Below are positions 26,084 through 34,900 of a stretch of 53,925 nt of DNA, piece after piece (positions within the stretch are counted from its first letter, which is position 1; every line of letters starts with the position of its first letter). The position numbers were made by a program, and so were the translations under genes. The stretch is taken from the NCBI GenBank assembly GCA_027315455.1, contig DAHUXZ010000012.1, positions 1 to 53,925 of the forward strand, read 5' to 3'. The notes under the pieces are model-generated. The model was not told where the DNA came from. It saw only the letters and a program-made list of their open reading frames with translations, and made no database searches. Origin of the DNA: Thermoplasmata archaeon (GTDB lineage Archaea > Thermoplasmatota > Thermoplasmata > Lutacidiplasmatales > UBA184).

Positions 26084-27136
26084 GTGCCCGGCCGCCGTCG
26101 CCGCCAGCTCACGGATTTCCTGCGCCGGACCTGGAAGCTCTTGGTGGCCTACGGAGGGGTCTATCTCACCGCGGCGACGGGATTCTACCTCCTGCAGCCC
26201 GGGACCTCGCCGCTGACGGCCCTGTACTGGTCGATCATCACCCTGTCGACGATCGGCTACGGGGACGTGGTCCCGTCGACGACCTTTGCGCGCGAGTTCA
26301 CGATCGGCGTCGCCTTCGTGCAGATCTTCCTCTTGGGTTATCTGCTCGCGGTGATCACCAGTGCCGTGGCGTCGGAGGTCCAGGCCGAGCAGCTCGGGCT
26401 TCTGGGGACCGACTTCAAGGGCCACACCGTCGTCGCCGGCTACTCCTCCGTCGGGGCCGCGGCGGTGCGGGAGCTCCTGATCGAGGAGCAGCGCGTGGCG
26501 GTGATCACGGACCGCGCGGACGAGGTGAGCAACATCCGGACCCTCGGTCCGGCGGATCGTCTGTTCGTGACCTTCGGAAGCCCGGCCGAGACGGAGATCC
26601 TTCGGCGGGCGAACGCCGACCGCGCCCGCGCGGTCATCGTCGCGACGCCCGACGACACCGCGAATCTCATCGCCGTGCTCAACCTCAAGACCGTCGCACC
26701 GGACGTCCGGGTCGTGGTCTCGGTGAGCCGGCCCGAGCTCAAGGACACGATGCGCACGGCGGGGGTCACCTACGTCGCGACCCCCGGGGACATGGGCGGG
26801 CGCCTCTGCGCGAACGCCGCCTTCCGTCCCGAGGTCGCGAACGCGATCGAGGATCTGCTCGCCGCGGCGTACGGCGCGGACCTCCAGGAGTTCCTCCTCG
26901 GCCCCCGGACCCCCGTGACCGGCGGGAGCGTCGCCGACCTCGAGCGCGCCGTGCGCGAGCACTCCGGTTGCCTGCTCGTCGGCTACGCACGCGCGGGGAC
27001 GGGCACGAGCTGGGAGACCCTCCTCAACCCGCCGCCGACGGACGTCGTCCGCTCGGGCGACGCGATCCTCATCCTCGGCACCGACCCGAACATCCGCGCG
27101 TTCCGCAAGTGGTTCCGCATCGAGCAGGGACGGTAG
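26084..27136 (+). CDS. MthK-like potassium channel with RCK (TrkA-N/TrkA-C) domain
   Basis: 350 residues. Two membrane helices (about 18-37 and 71-95) flank a pore loop with the K+ selectivity filter TIGYGD (about 61-66). Then a TrkA-N/RCK Rossmann domain (about 110-235; HTVVAGYSSVGAAAV, with a slightly degenerate GxGxxG) and a TrkA-C domain (about 265-345) follow. The layout is that of MthK. K+ efflux or osmotic and pH homeostasis gated by a cytosolic ligand (Ca2+ in MthK; not predictable here). The GTG start is fixed by a TATA-like box 29 bases upstream. Confidence 0.92.
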   Translation: MPGRRRRQLTDFLRRTWKLLVAYGGVYLTAATGFYLLQPGTSPLTALYWSIITLSTIGYGDVVPSTTFAREFTIGVAFVQIFLLGYLLAVITSAVASEVQAEQLGLLGTDFKGHTVVAGYSSVGAAAVRELLIEEQRVAVITDRADEVSNIRTLGPADRLFVTFGSPAETEILRRANADRARAVIVATPDDTANLIAVLNLKTVAPDVRVVVSVSRPELKDTMRTAGVTYVATPGDMGGRLCANAAFRPEVANAIEDLLAAAYGADLQEFLLGPRTPVTGGSVADLERAVREHSGCLLVGYARAGTGTSWETLLNPPPTDVVRSGDAILILGTDPNIRAFRKWFRIEQGR

Positions 27137-27149
27137 GGACCCCGGCCGC

Positions 27150-28583
27150 TCACAGGTGCCAGGACGGCCCGCCGTAGCCGTCCGGGAGCTTCGGCGGGGT
27201 CGCTTCGCCGAACGGCTCGGGCCGGGGGATCGGGCTGCGGCCGAGCTTCCGCGCGAGGTACGCGTCGATCGCGACGGCGGCCGCGCTCCCGGCGGACATC
27301 GCGTAGACCACGGACTTCCCGCCAGAGGCGAACACGCCCTCGAGGTCCGTCGCCCATCCCGGCCGCCCGCCTTCCGGCCAGCCGTGGGAGCTCACCTTGA
27401 GGTCGAGCTCGGCCGGGAACCCGGAGAGGTCCGCCCGTTCCCCGACGGCCTCGATCACGGTGTCGCAGGGGATCGTCTCCTCCGTGCCGGGGACCACCTC
27501 CACCGTAGGCCGTCCTCTCGGGTCCGGCGGCCCCGCGCGGGTCGCCTGGACGACGAGCCCTTCGACGCGCGTCGTGCCGAGGATGCGGACCGGGCTCCGC
27601 TGGTAGGCGAAGCGGACCCCTTCGACGGTCGCGTCCCGGCGCTCCTCCCCGCCCGCCGGCATCGCCTCGGGGCCCTGGCGGTAGAGGACCGTGACGCTCC
27701 CGGGCGAGGCGAGCCGGAGGCTCGAGCGCGCCGCGTCGAGCGCGACGTCCCCGCCGCCGATGACGCAGACCGTGCGTCCCTTCCGGCCGAGGACCCCTTC
27801 GGGGCCCTTGTTGACCGCGAGGAGGAACTCGAGCGCCGAGTAGACCCCCGGGAGCTCCTCCCCCGGGAGGCCGAGCCGCCGCGGGTCCGAGGCGCCGATC
27901 GCGATGTAGACGGCGAGGTAGCCGTCGGCCAGGAGGCTCTCCGGGGTGAAGTCGACGCCGGCCCGCTTGCCGACCACGAAGACCACGTCGAGCCCGCGGA
28001 ACCGCGCGAGGTCCCGGTCGAGCTCCTCGCCCTCGAGGTGGTACTTCGGGATCGTCTCCATCTGTCCGCCGAGGAACGGCTTCTCCTCGAGGACCGTGAC
28101 GGAATAGCCCCGCAGCCCGAGCTCCCAGGCGGCCATGAGCCCCGCGGGGCCGCCCCCGATGACCGCGACGCGCTCCGGGCGGCGGGGGGCCCCCACGTAG
28201 GCAAGGTCCGACCGGCCCAGCTCGACGGCGGCGCGCTTGAGATGACGGATCGCGACCGGCGCGCCCCGTTCGCCCATCACGCAGGCGTCCTCGCAGTAAT
28301 GGTAGCAGGTCTTGCAGAGGACGGTCGCGAGCGGGTTGTCGCGCACGGTGAGCCGCGCGGCGTCGTCGAAGCGCCGCTGGGCGAGGAGCTGGATGTACCC
28401 CCGGCAATCCTGCGTGATCGGGCAGGCCTGGACGCACCAGGGCATCGCGCAGTTGAGGCACCGCTGTGCCTCGAGGACCGCCTCGTCCGGGGTGTAGGGA
28501 TGGAGGACCTCGCCGAAGCCGGCGTCCCGCTCCTCCTTCGTTTCCTCGGGGATCGGCGTTCGTGTGTACCGGAACCCGCCCAC
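27150..28583 (-). CDS. GltD-like NADPH-dependent oxidoreductase (stand-alone)
   Basis: 477 residues, like the small subunit of glutamate synthase. N-terminal iron-sulfur domain: CLNCAMPWCVQACP (about 42-55) and CKTCYHYCEDAC (about 90-101). The FAD fold starts VAVIGGGPAGLMAAWELG (about 139) and the NADPH fold VCVIGGGDVALDAARSS (about 283). No large GltB subunit in the window, so it may serve as an NADPH:ferredoxin-type or sulfide/thiol-related oxidoreductase instead. It is a paralogue of the module inserted into HdrA at 5226-7958. GTG start on the minus strand. Confidence 0.88.
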   Translation of the reverse strand: MGGFRYTRTPIPEETKEERDAGFGEVLHPYTPDEAVLEAQRCLNCAMPWCVQACPITQDCRGYIQLLAQRRFDDAARLTVRDNPLATVLCKTCYHYCEDACVMGERGAPVAIRHLKRAAVELGRSDLAYVGAPRRPERVAVIGGGPAGLMAAWELGLRGYSVTVLEEKPFLGGQMETIPKYHLEGEELDRDLARFRGLDVVFVVGKRAGVDFTPESLLADGYLAVYIAIGASDPRRLGLPGEELPGVYSALEFLLAVNKGPEGVLGRKGRTVCVIGGGDVALDAARSSLRLASPGSVTVLYRQGPEAMPAGGEERRDATVEGVRFAYQRSPVRILGTTRVEGLVVQATRAGPPDPRGRPTVEVVPGTEETIPCDTVIEAVGERADLSGFPAELDLKVSSHGWPEGGRPGWATDLEGVFASGGKSVVYAMSAGSAAAVAIDAYLARKLGRSPIPRPEPFGEATPPKLPDGYGGPSWHL

Positions 28584-28667
28584 CGCCGACCGACCTGCCC
28601 CCGCGACGGGGCGACGGGCGCAGGGAGGCGCGGGGTATAGTCTCGACGGGCCGATCCGGCCCCCGCG

Positions 28668-29276
28668 TCAGGAGCTCGAGACGAGGGTGAGCTCGAGGGT
28701 GTAGGTGGCCGCGACGGTCGTGGGGAGTCCAATCGCGTAGAGATAGACCGACAGCCCCATCGCAAGCCCCGGGACGAGGCCGACCGCGTCCGTCTGCTCG
28801 GCGTAGCCGGGGGCGCAGCAGAATGAGCCGAGGACGGTGAACGTCGCCCCGGCCGACGCGCCGGTGATGGCGATCGTGAAGTTGTCGATGGTGTGGTATT
28901 CGGTACCGATGTTGGTCACGTTGAGGTAGACGAAGAACCCCGCACGGGGCGGGGTCACGTTGAGGTCGGTCGGCAGGACGAGGGGGCAGCGGCTGCAGAG
29001 GTTGCCGGTCTCGGCGACCGAGAGGTAACCGGACGTGGTGCCGGCGTACGCGACCTGGGCATAGACGGCCCCGACCCGGTCCCGCGCGGGATTAAGGTCG
29101 GGGGGCGGAGGCGGGCCCGTGGCCGACGATCGGGCCCAGAGGGAATAGGCGACGATGCCCCCGGACACCGCCAGGACCACCACGACCGGCACGCCGATGC
29201 GCAGGGCGATGGACCGCCAACGCGTCCTCCGTGGGGCAATCCGGAAGGCCTCGAGGAGCGGGTCCCTGTCGCTCAC
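28668..29276 (-). CDS. membrane-anchored extracytoplasmic protein
   Basis: 202 residues from GTG 29276, which begins V-S-D like its divergent neighbour. A basic N terminus is followed by one hydrophobic helix (about 25-45), then a Pro-rich linker and a beta-rich domain containing NVTPPRAGFFVYLNVTNIGT and a CCAP segment. The domain resembles small archaeal extracellular beta-sandwich proteins; no catalytic site. The GTG start was chosen because the shared TATA box lies 28 bases upstream; a TTG at 29297 would sit inside the promoter spacing. It is probably a partner of the pilin-like protein. Confidence 0.7.
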   Translation of the reverse strand: MSDRDPLLEAFRIAPRRTRWRSIALRIGVPVVVVLAVSGGIVAYSLWARSSATGPPPPPDLNPARDRVGAVYAQVAYAGTTSGYLSVAETGNLCSRCPLVLPTDLNVTPPRAGFFVYLNVTNIGTEYHTIDNFTIAITGASAGATFTVLGSFCCAPGYAEQTDAVGLVPGLAMGLSVYLYAIGLPTTVAATYTLELTLVSSS

Positions 29277-29301
29277 GCGGTACGATGGGGACGACAAGCC
29301 C

Positions 29302-29307
29302 TATATT
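29302..29307. promoter_or_regulatory. shared TATA box of two divergent surface-protein genes
   Basis: TATATT (read ATATAG-like on the other strand, within CTATATTCC / GGAATATAG) is the only AT-rich element between two divergent genes. It lies about 28 bases from GTG 29276 (minus) and about 30 bases from GTG 29334 (plus), so it could direct both leaderless transcripts. Confidence 0.5.
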
Positions 29308-29333
29308 CCTGTTGAATGACTAGAGTATGTCCG

Positions 29334-30296
29334 GTGAGCGATAGCCAGACCGACCGCCGGACCCCTCCGGCCGGCTCCGTCGATGCGATCGGCGGCCCGT
29401 ACGCCCCGCCTCGCCCGGGTCGCTCGAGCGCCGGGCGCGCGGGGGCCCGGCCGCGCTTCCGGCACCGTCGTCGACGGGGGGTCTCCCCGATCATCGGGAC
29501 GCTGTTCATGGTGGGCATCGTCGTGGCCGCCGGAATGGTCCTCTGGACGTTCCGGGTCCAGACCCCGTCCACCCCGCCCACGATCTACTACGCGGCGCAC
29601 AGCGGCCTCACCTACCCGGTCTGGGGGGACCCGACGGACTGCATGCCGAACCTCCCCTACTCGTGGACGTACTACCTCGGGAACGGCTCGCACGACCCGC
29701 GCTACAGCACCTACATGCACGCGTGGTGGAATGACTGCGAGTACTCGAACAACGGGACGTACAACCGGATGAACGCCACGGCGATCATCTTCACCCAGGT
29801 CTCGCAACCGATCTCTCTCGCCGATATCCAGTTCAGCTTCGTCTGCTTCAACTCCACGCCGAGCCCGATGACGACCTACCTCGTCCAGGGGTCGCTGCAG
29901 TCGATGTCCTGGTTCCCGGGGTCGTCCCAGTCGATCTCGACGAACGCACCCAAGCTCGGGTCGTGCGGGACGTTCAACGCGAGCGGCTACGGCGGCGGGG
30001 CGTTCAGCGTCTACTACAACCGCCTCGGATTCTTCCAGACGCTCACGGCGAACGCGACGCTGCTCGCGCCGGGCGACACGTTCATCCTGTACATCCACTC
30101 GGCGGGCTCCGTCCTCGAGGCGCCGAGCCCGATCGAGCGGGCGTCGACCTGGGGCCACCCCGACTTCGACGACTTCCACGGCGCCCCCAGCTGGTGCTTC
30201 ACGACCCCCGGCGCGTGCAGCATCCGCCTCATCGATACCGGGGTCACCCCGGCCACGCTCCTCGCGATCATCCCGATCTACACCCTCCACCAGTAG
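29334..30296 (+). CDS. type IV pilin-like surface protein
   Basis: 320 residues from GTG 29334 (ATG 29316 is an alternative). After a long basic leader, RRRRGVSPIIGTLFMVGIVVAAGMVLWTF (starting near 45) is a class III signal: processing between G49 and V50, then a hydrophobic pilin helix. The rest is a secreted domain rich in Tyr, Ser and N-x-S/T sequons with several cysteines and no known enzyme motif. The leader of about 49 residues is unusually long for a prepilin. A TATA box 30 bases upstream supports the GTG start. It is divergently paired with the anchored protein at 28668-29276. Confidence 0.82.
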   Translation: MSDSQTDRRTPPAGSVDAIGGPYAPPRPGRSSAGRAGARPRFRHRRRRGVSPIIGTLFMVGIVVAAGMVLWTFRVQTPSTPPTIYYAAHSGLTYPVWGDPTDCMPNLPYSWTYYLGNGSHDPRYSTYMHAWWNDCEYSNNGTYNRMNATAIIFTQVSQPISLADIQFSFVCFNSTPSPMTTYLVQGSLQSMSWFPGSSQSISTNAPKLGSCGTFNASGYGGGAFSVYYNRLGFFQTLTANATLLAPGDTFILYIHSAGSVLEAPSPIERASTWGHPDFDDFHGAPSWCFTTPGACSIRLIDTGVTPATLLAIIPIYTLHQ

Positions 30297-30408
30297 GTCG
30301 CTCCGGAGCGCGGGCCGCCGATCGACGGGGCCGTCGGCCCTCGGACGGCGTCGGAACCACCCCACGAAACGCGTAAGCGACCCGGCGGGGTCCGGGCGGA
30401 GGCGAACC

Positions 30409-31233
30409 ATGGCCGGACGGGAGGGACGAGCCGGACGCGAGCCCGCCTACCACCTGGCCCTGCGGCCCGGGGATCTTCCCGGTTCGGTCCTCGTTCCCGG
30501 GGACCCGGACCGGGCCCGGCGGATCGCGGAGAGCTGGGAGCACGCCACGGCGCTTTCGGACCACCGGGAGTTCGTCAGCTTCCGCGGCCGGTACCGCGGG
30601 GTGGACCTCGGCGTCGTGAGCTCGGGGATCGGCGGGCCAGCGATGGCGATCGTCGTCGAGGAGCTCGCCCGACTCGGGGTCCGGCGGATCGTCCGGGTCG
30701 GGAGCTGTGGCGCCGTCGACCCCCGCCTGCGACCCGGCGATCTCGCGATCAGCCACGCGGCGGCCCGCTTCGACCACACGAGCCGCCTCTACGCCCCCCT
30801 CGAGTACCCCGCGGTGGCGGACCGGGACCTGCTCCGGGCCCTCGAATCGGCGGCCGCGGCGAGCGGTGTCCGCCACCGGGTCGGCCTCACCGCCACGGTC
30901 GGAACTTTTTACCTGGATCAGGGCCGCTCGGGGTTCGGCGGCTATCTCCCGGCGGAGGCGCGCCACATGCCGACCCTGCTGCGAGAGCTCGGGGTCCTCA
31001 ACATCGAGATGGAGTGCGCGACGCTGTTCACCATCGCGGGGCTCTACGGGATCGAGGCCGGGGCGGTCTGCACGGTCTACGGTGACCGCGTCGGGGGCCG
31101 GCCGATCCCCCAGGACCCGTCGCCGGCGATCCGGGTCTCCAACGAGGCGCTGCGACAGCGCGCTGCGGAGGCGCCGACGGGATCGCGCCGGGCCGGCCGC
31201 GGCCCGCCCCGGGTGGCCGGCCGGCGCGGGTGA
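30409..31233 (+). CDS. udp: uridine phosphorylase family nucleoside phosphorylase
   Basis: 274 residues. Splits pyrimidine (or purine) nucleosides with phosphate to base and ribose-1-phosphate. Motifs: VLVPGDPDRARRIAESW (phosphate site), SGIGGPAMAIVVEEL, RVGSCGAVDP, and NIEMECATLFTIAGLYG (ribose/ME site). The last 40 residues are Arg/Pro-rich and lie beyond the domain. GTAAGC centred about 33 bases upstream may be the TATA box. The deoC gene 5 kb downstream could take the resulting sugar phosphates, after a phosphopentomutase not seen here. Confidence 0.9.
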   Translation: MAGREGRAGREPAYHLALRPGDLPGSVLVPGDPDRARRIAESWEHATALSDHREFVSFRGRYRGVDLGVVSSGIGGPAMAIVVEELARLGVRRIVRVGSCGAVDPRLRPGDLAISHAAARFDHTSRLYAPLEYPAVADRDLLRALESAAAASGVRHRVGLTATVGTFYLDQGRSGFGGYLPAEARHMPTLLRELGVLNIEMECATLFTIAGLYGIEAGAVCTVYGDRVGGRPIPQDPSPAIRVSNEALRQRAAEAPTGSRRAGRGPPRVAGRRG

Positions 31234-31290
31234 AGTCGGCTCGACCCGAGCCCTATAGGGACGCCCGGAGGTTGCGGAGCCGGGGACACC

Positions 31291-31449
31291 ATGGCCAAGG
31301 CCCGTCACCGGACCTCCCGGTCCAAGCGCAAGCGCAAGGGAAGCCACAAGACCCGTGAGCGGGAGATCGTTCTCGTGGTGCGGCCGGACGTCATCCTCGG
31401 CCCGGAGGACGGCGCCGCGGCGGGCGAGCCGTCCGGGGACGTTCCCTGA
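31291..31449 (+). CDS. small basic protein
   Basis: 52 residues beginning MAKARHRTSRSKRKRKGSHK; strongly basic at the N terminus and acidic near the end. No family recognised; it could be a nucleic-acid-binding or ribosome-associated protein. CTATAGG about 38 bases upstream and GGAG before the ATG support expression. Composition changes from K/R-rich to hydrophobic (EIVLVVRPDVILGPED), which is protein-like rather than random. Confidence 0.55.
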   Translation: MAKARHRTSRSKRKRKGSHKTREREIVLVVRPDVILGPEDGAAAGEPSGDVP

Positions 31450-31470
31450 GCGGCGCCGGGGTCGGCGGGC

Positions 31471-31905
31471 CTACTCGCTGAGCGACCCGTGGGGCCCGCG
31501 CAGCCGGCGGACCGTCTCGCGCAGGAGCGCACGGAGGACGACGGGGTCCTTGCCGACGGTGCTCCAGAACTCCCAGGGGCTCAGCACGAGGCATCGGGTC
31601 GGCCGCACCGCGACGACGTCCGCCGTGCGGGGCTGGTCGTCGAAGAGCGCCATCTCGCCGAAGAACTCCCCCGGGCCCAGGCGGGCGAGGACCTCGCTCT
31701 CCCGGCGCACCTCGACGCCACCGGTGAGCACCAGGTAGAAGCCGATCCCGCGGTCGCCGACCTTGACGATCTCCCCTCCGGAGGGGTAGTCCCGCTCCTT
31801 CCCGCTGCGGACGACCGTCCTCAGGTGGCCGGCGTCCAGGGAGGAGAAGAGCGGCACGCGCGAGAGCAGGGCCATCGCCGTCGGGGGCGCGGTCTGTGCG
31901 GACAT
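31471..31905 (-). CDS. cyclic nucleotide-binding domain protein
   Basis: 144 residues from ATG 31905. A complete CNB fold is present: LFSSLDAGHLRTVVRSGKERDYPSGGEIVKVGD, then the phosphate-binding cassette FFGEMALFDDQPRTADVVA (about 82-100) with E and R in place, and a C-terminal helix (SPWEFWSTVGKD). There is no DNA-binding or channel domain, so it acts as a free cNMP sensor or adaptor. It lies 74 bases downstream of the nucleotidyl cyclase stop, in the same orientation, though it has its own TATA-like box (CTTAAAG, 31936-31942). The longer frame to 31965 is unsupported. Confidence 0.88.
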   Translation of the reverse strand: MSAQTAPPTAMALLSRVPLFSSLDAGHLRTVVRSGKERDYPSGGEIVKVGDRGIGFYLVLTGGVEVRRESEVLARLGPGEFFGEMALFDDQPRTADVVAVRPTRCLVLSPWEFWSTVGKDPVVLRALLRETVRRLRGPHGSLSE

Positions 31906-31935
31906 CAATCCCTCGCCCGGCCATCGGGACGCCGC

Positions 31936-31942
31936 CTTAAAG
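31936..31942 (-). promoter_or_regulatory. TATA-like box for the cNMP-binding protein gene
   Basis: CTTTAAG on the minus strand, centred about 34 bases before ATG 31905. Confidence 0.45.
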
Positions 31943-31978
31943 GGCGGTGGTGAGCCGGATTCCACTATAGGAGGCCGG

Positions 31979-34900
31979 TCAGGTCGCGGGGACCGCCGCG
32001 ACCGGCGGGACGCGTCGCACCGTCGTTGCCCCGCTCATCCCCCGGACGACCCCCATCTGCGCGTAGAGGGTCCGGGCGCGGTCGGCGAGCCGATCGGCCG
32101 TTGCAGCGTCCCCCGAGCGCCGGACCGCCTCGGCGAGGAGGTTGACGGTCTCGGCCTCGTCCAGGCGGAGCCCGCACGTCTCGAACCGCCCGACGGCCCG
32201 TTCGAACCGCTCCCGGGCCTCGGCGCCACGCCCCTCGGCGAGGGCGAGGCGTCCCGCCGCCCGGTCGGCGAGCCCGGCGATCATCGCCTCCCCGGCGAGG
32301 TCCGAGAAGCCGCGCGCCTCCGCGACGACCTCCCGGGCCTCGTCGATCCGTCCGGCCGCGAGGGCGGCGTCGACGGCCCGGTCGAACGCCAACGCGACCG
32401 CCGCGGCCTCGTCGACGGGATAGTCGTGATGGCGGAGGATGTCGAGCGCCGTTCGCGCGTCGTCGAGGGCGGCGTCCGGTCGTCCGTCCAGCGTCCGCAG
32501 GCGGGCGAGGTTCGCGTGGAAGATGATGAGGCCCTTGTGGCGGGGGGCCCGGCCCTCGAGGTACTTCACGCCCCGCTCCAGCGTCGCCTCGGCCTGGTTC
32601 AGGTCGCCGTCCAGGAACTGCCGGCTCGCGAGGACGAGGAACTCCGGCGTCCGGAGTTCAAGGTCGAAGTGCTCCACCGCCCGCAGCATCGCGTCGACGT
32701 GGGCCCGACCCTCGCCGACGCGCCCGTGGGAGAACGCCATGCCGGCGGCGACGGATTCGTAGAACGCCTGCCACTCGAACAGGCGGGACTCCCGCGTGAG
32801 CGCGATCCCCTCCTCCTGGCGCGCCATCATCTCGGACCAGCGGCCCTCGAAGTGGCTCAGGACCCCGGACGCCTCGACGAAGAGGTCCTCTCCGGCCCCG
32901 GAGGGGGCCGGCGCCGGGGTCCGCCCGGCCCGTTCGAGGCAGTCGCGGGCGACGGCGACCGCCCGGTCCTTCTCGCGGATCGACATGAGCGAGATCGACG
33001 AGAGGAGGGCCAGGGTCTCGGCGTACGGCACCCCCACGCGCCGCGCCGCCTCGAGCGCACGGTCCCGGGCCGCCCGCGCCTCCTGTAGCCCGACCCCCAT
33101 CCACGACAGGAATCCGGCCGACTCGGCATCGAGCAGGATCCCCTCCGGTTCGTCCGGCGCTCGGGTGACCACCGGGCGGGTCTCCCGGAACGTGGCGAGG
33201 AAGGCGTCCGCCTCGTCCATCGCCCACAGCGCCTCGAGGATCCGGCGATAGACGCGCAACGTGCCGGCCGCGTCCCGGCTGTCCACTTCGCACCCCACGG
33301 CCGCGCGCCAGCCCTCGATCGCCTCCCCGTACCGGGCGAGCGCGAAGAGCGCGTCGCCGAGGGCGGTGAGCGCCCGGCACTTCCGTCCCTCGACCTCGCC
33401 GCCGTCGAGGAGGTCGACGACGGTCCGGTAATGGGCGACGGCCGACTCGTGGGCGTGGAGCGCGGTCGCCTGGGCCGCTGCCGCCTCCGAGTAGCGGAGC
33501 GCTTTGTCCGGCACGTCGCCATTGAGGAAATGATGGGCCAGGACCGCGGGGTTCGCGGGGGCCTTCTCGGTGGCCGCGGCCTCGAGCGCCTCGCCGGCGG
33601 CCCGGTGGAGGAGACGGCGGCGGACGAGGCTCAGCTCGTCGTAGAGGGCATCGCGGACCGGCCGGTCGGAGAACAGGTAGGCCGTCCGGTGCGGCCGCCG
33701 CCGCTCCTCGCGCAGGAGCTTCGCGCGCAGCGCGCGTTCGAGAAGCGGCACGAGCGCCTCCGCCTCCCGCCCCGTCAGGCGCCGCAGGAGGTCGAAGTCG
33801 AACTCCGTGCCCAGGACCGAGGCGGCGCGCAGCGCGTCCCGGGTCTCGGGGTCGAGGCGGTCGAGCCGCTCCCGAAGCACGTCCCGGACGGTCGCGGGCA
33901 GGACGAGCTCGGCGACCGGCCGGCGCCCCCACCCGCGCCCCGTCGGGAAGATGTCCCCGCTCTTGAGGAGGGATCGGAGGAGCTCCTCGATGAAGTACGG
34001 GTTCCCCCCCGTCGTCCCCTGGACGAGCGACAGGAACTCCTCGGAGACCCCCTTCTTGTCGCCGAGCACCGCCTCGATCATCCGGGCCGATCGCTCCGCA
34101 TCGAACCGGTCGAGGGGGAGGAAACAAAAGCCGGTGTCGCGGCGGAGCCGGGAGACGAGGTGGGCGAGCGGGATGTTGTCGGCGAGACCCGAGTCGCGGA
34201 CCGCCCCCACGATCCCGAGAGGCTGCCGGGCGAGCTGCCGGGACAGGTGCTGGAGGAGGAGGACGGAGGCCGGGTCGGCCCACGCGAGGTCCTCGAGCAC
34301 GAGGACCACCGGCCGTTCCCGGGCGAGATTGCGGAAGAAGCCGGCGATCCCCTCGAAGAAGCGGAGGCGCTCCTGGGTGGGGTCCGAGGTCCGGGACGGC
34401 GCCGGTGCGATGCCCTTCTCGGCGAGCTCGGGGACGAGCTGCGCGACGGCGTGGGCGTGCGGCCCGAGGACGCGGAAGACGGTCGTCGGCGCCAGCGCCT
34501 CGATGGCGCCGCGGAGAAGCTCCGCCCACGGTGCGTACGGGCTACCTCCCTCGGGATCCTCGCAGCGGCCTTCGTAGAGCGCGAGGCCGTGCCGCCGCGC
34601 GATCCCGGCCATCTCTTTTAGCAGCCGGCTCTTGCCGAGGCCCGCCTCGCCCGCGAGGAGGAGGACCGAGCCCTCCCCCCGGGCCGTGCGTTCGACGAAG
34701 GCGGACAGCTCCTCGAGCTCCGAAGTTCGGTCGACCAGCGGGGTACGGCGCGAACGGAACTCCTCCGCCCACGGGAAGACGAGGCGGTACGCCTCGACCG
34801 GCAGCTCGACGTTCTTGAGGGCCGGGGTCCCGACGCGCACGAGCTCGACGCCCAGGCGGTCGCGGACCTGGTCGTGGACAGGCGCCGAGACGAGGACCCC

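Noticed and set aside
27150-28583. Glutamate synthase small subunit as part of GOGAT
   Set aside because: No GltB large subunit in the window, and GltD-like proteins often act alone with other partners; called GltD-like only.
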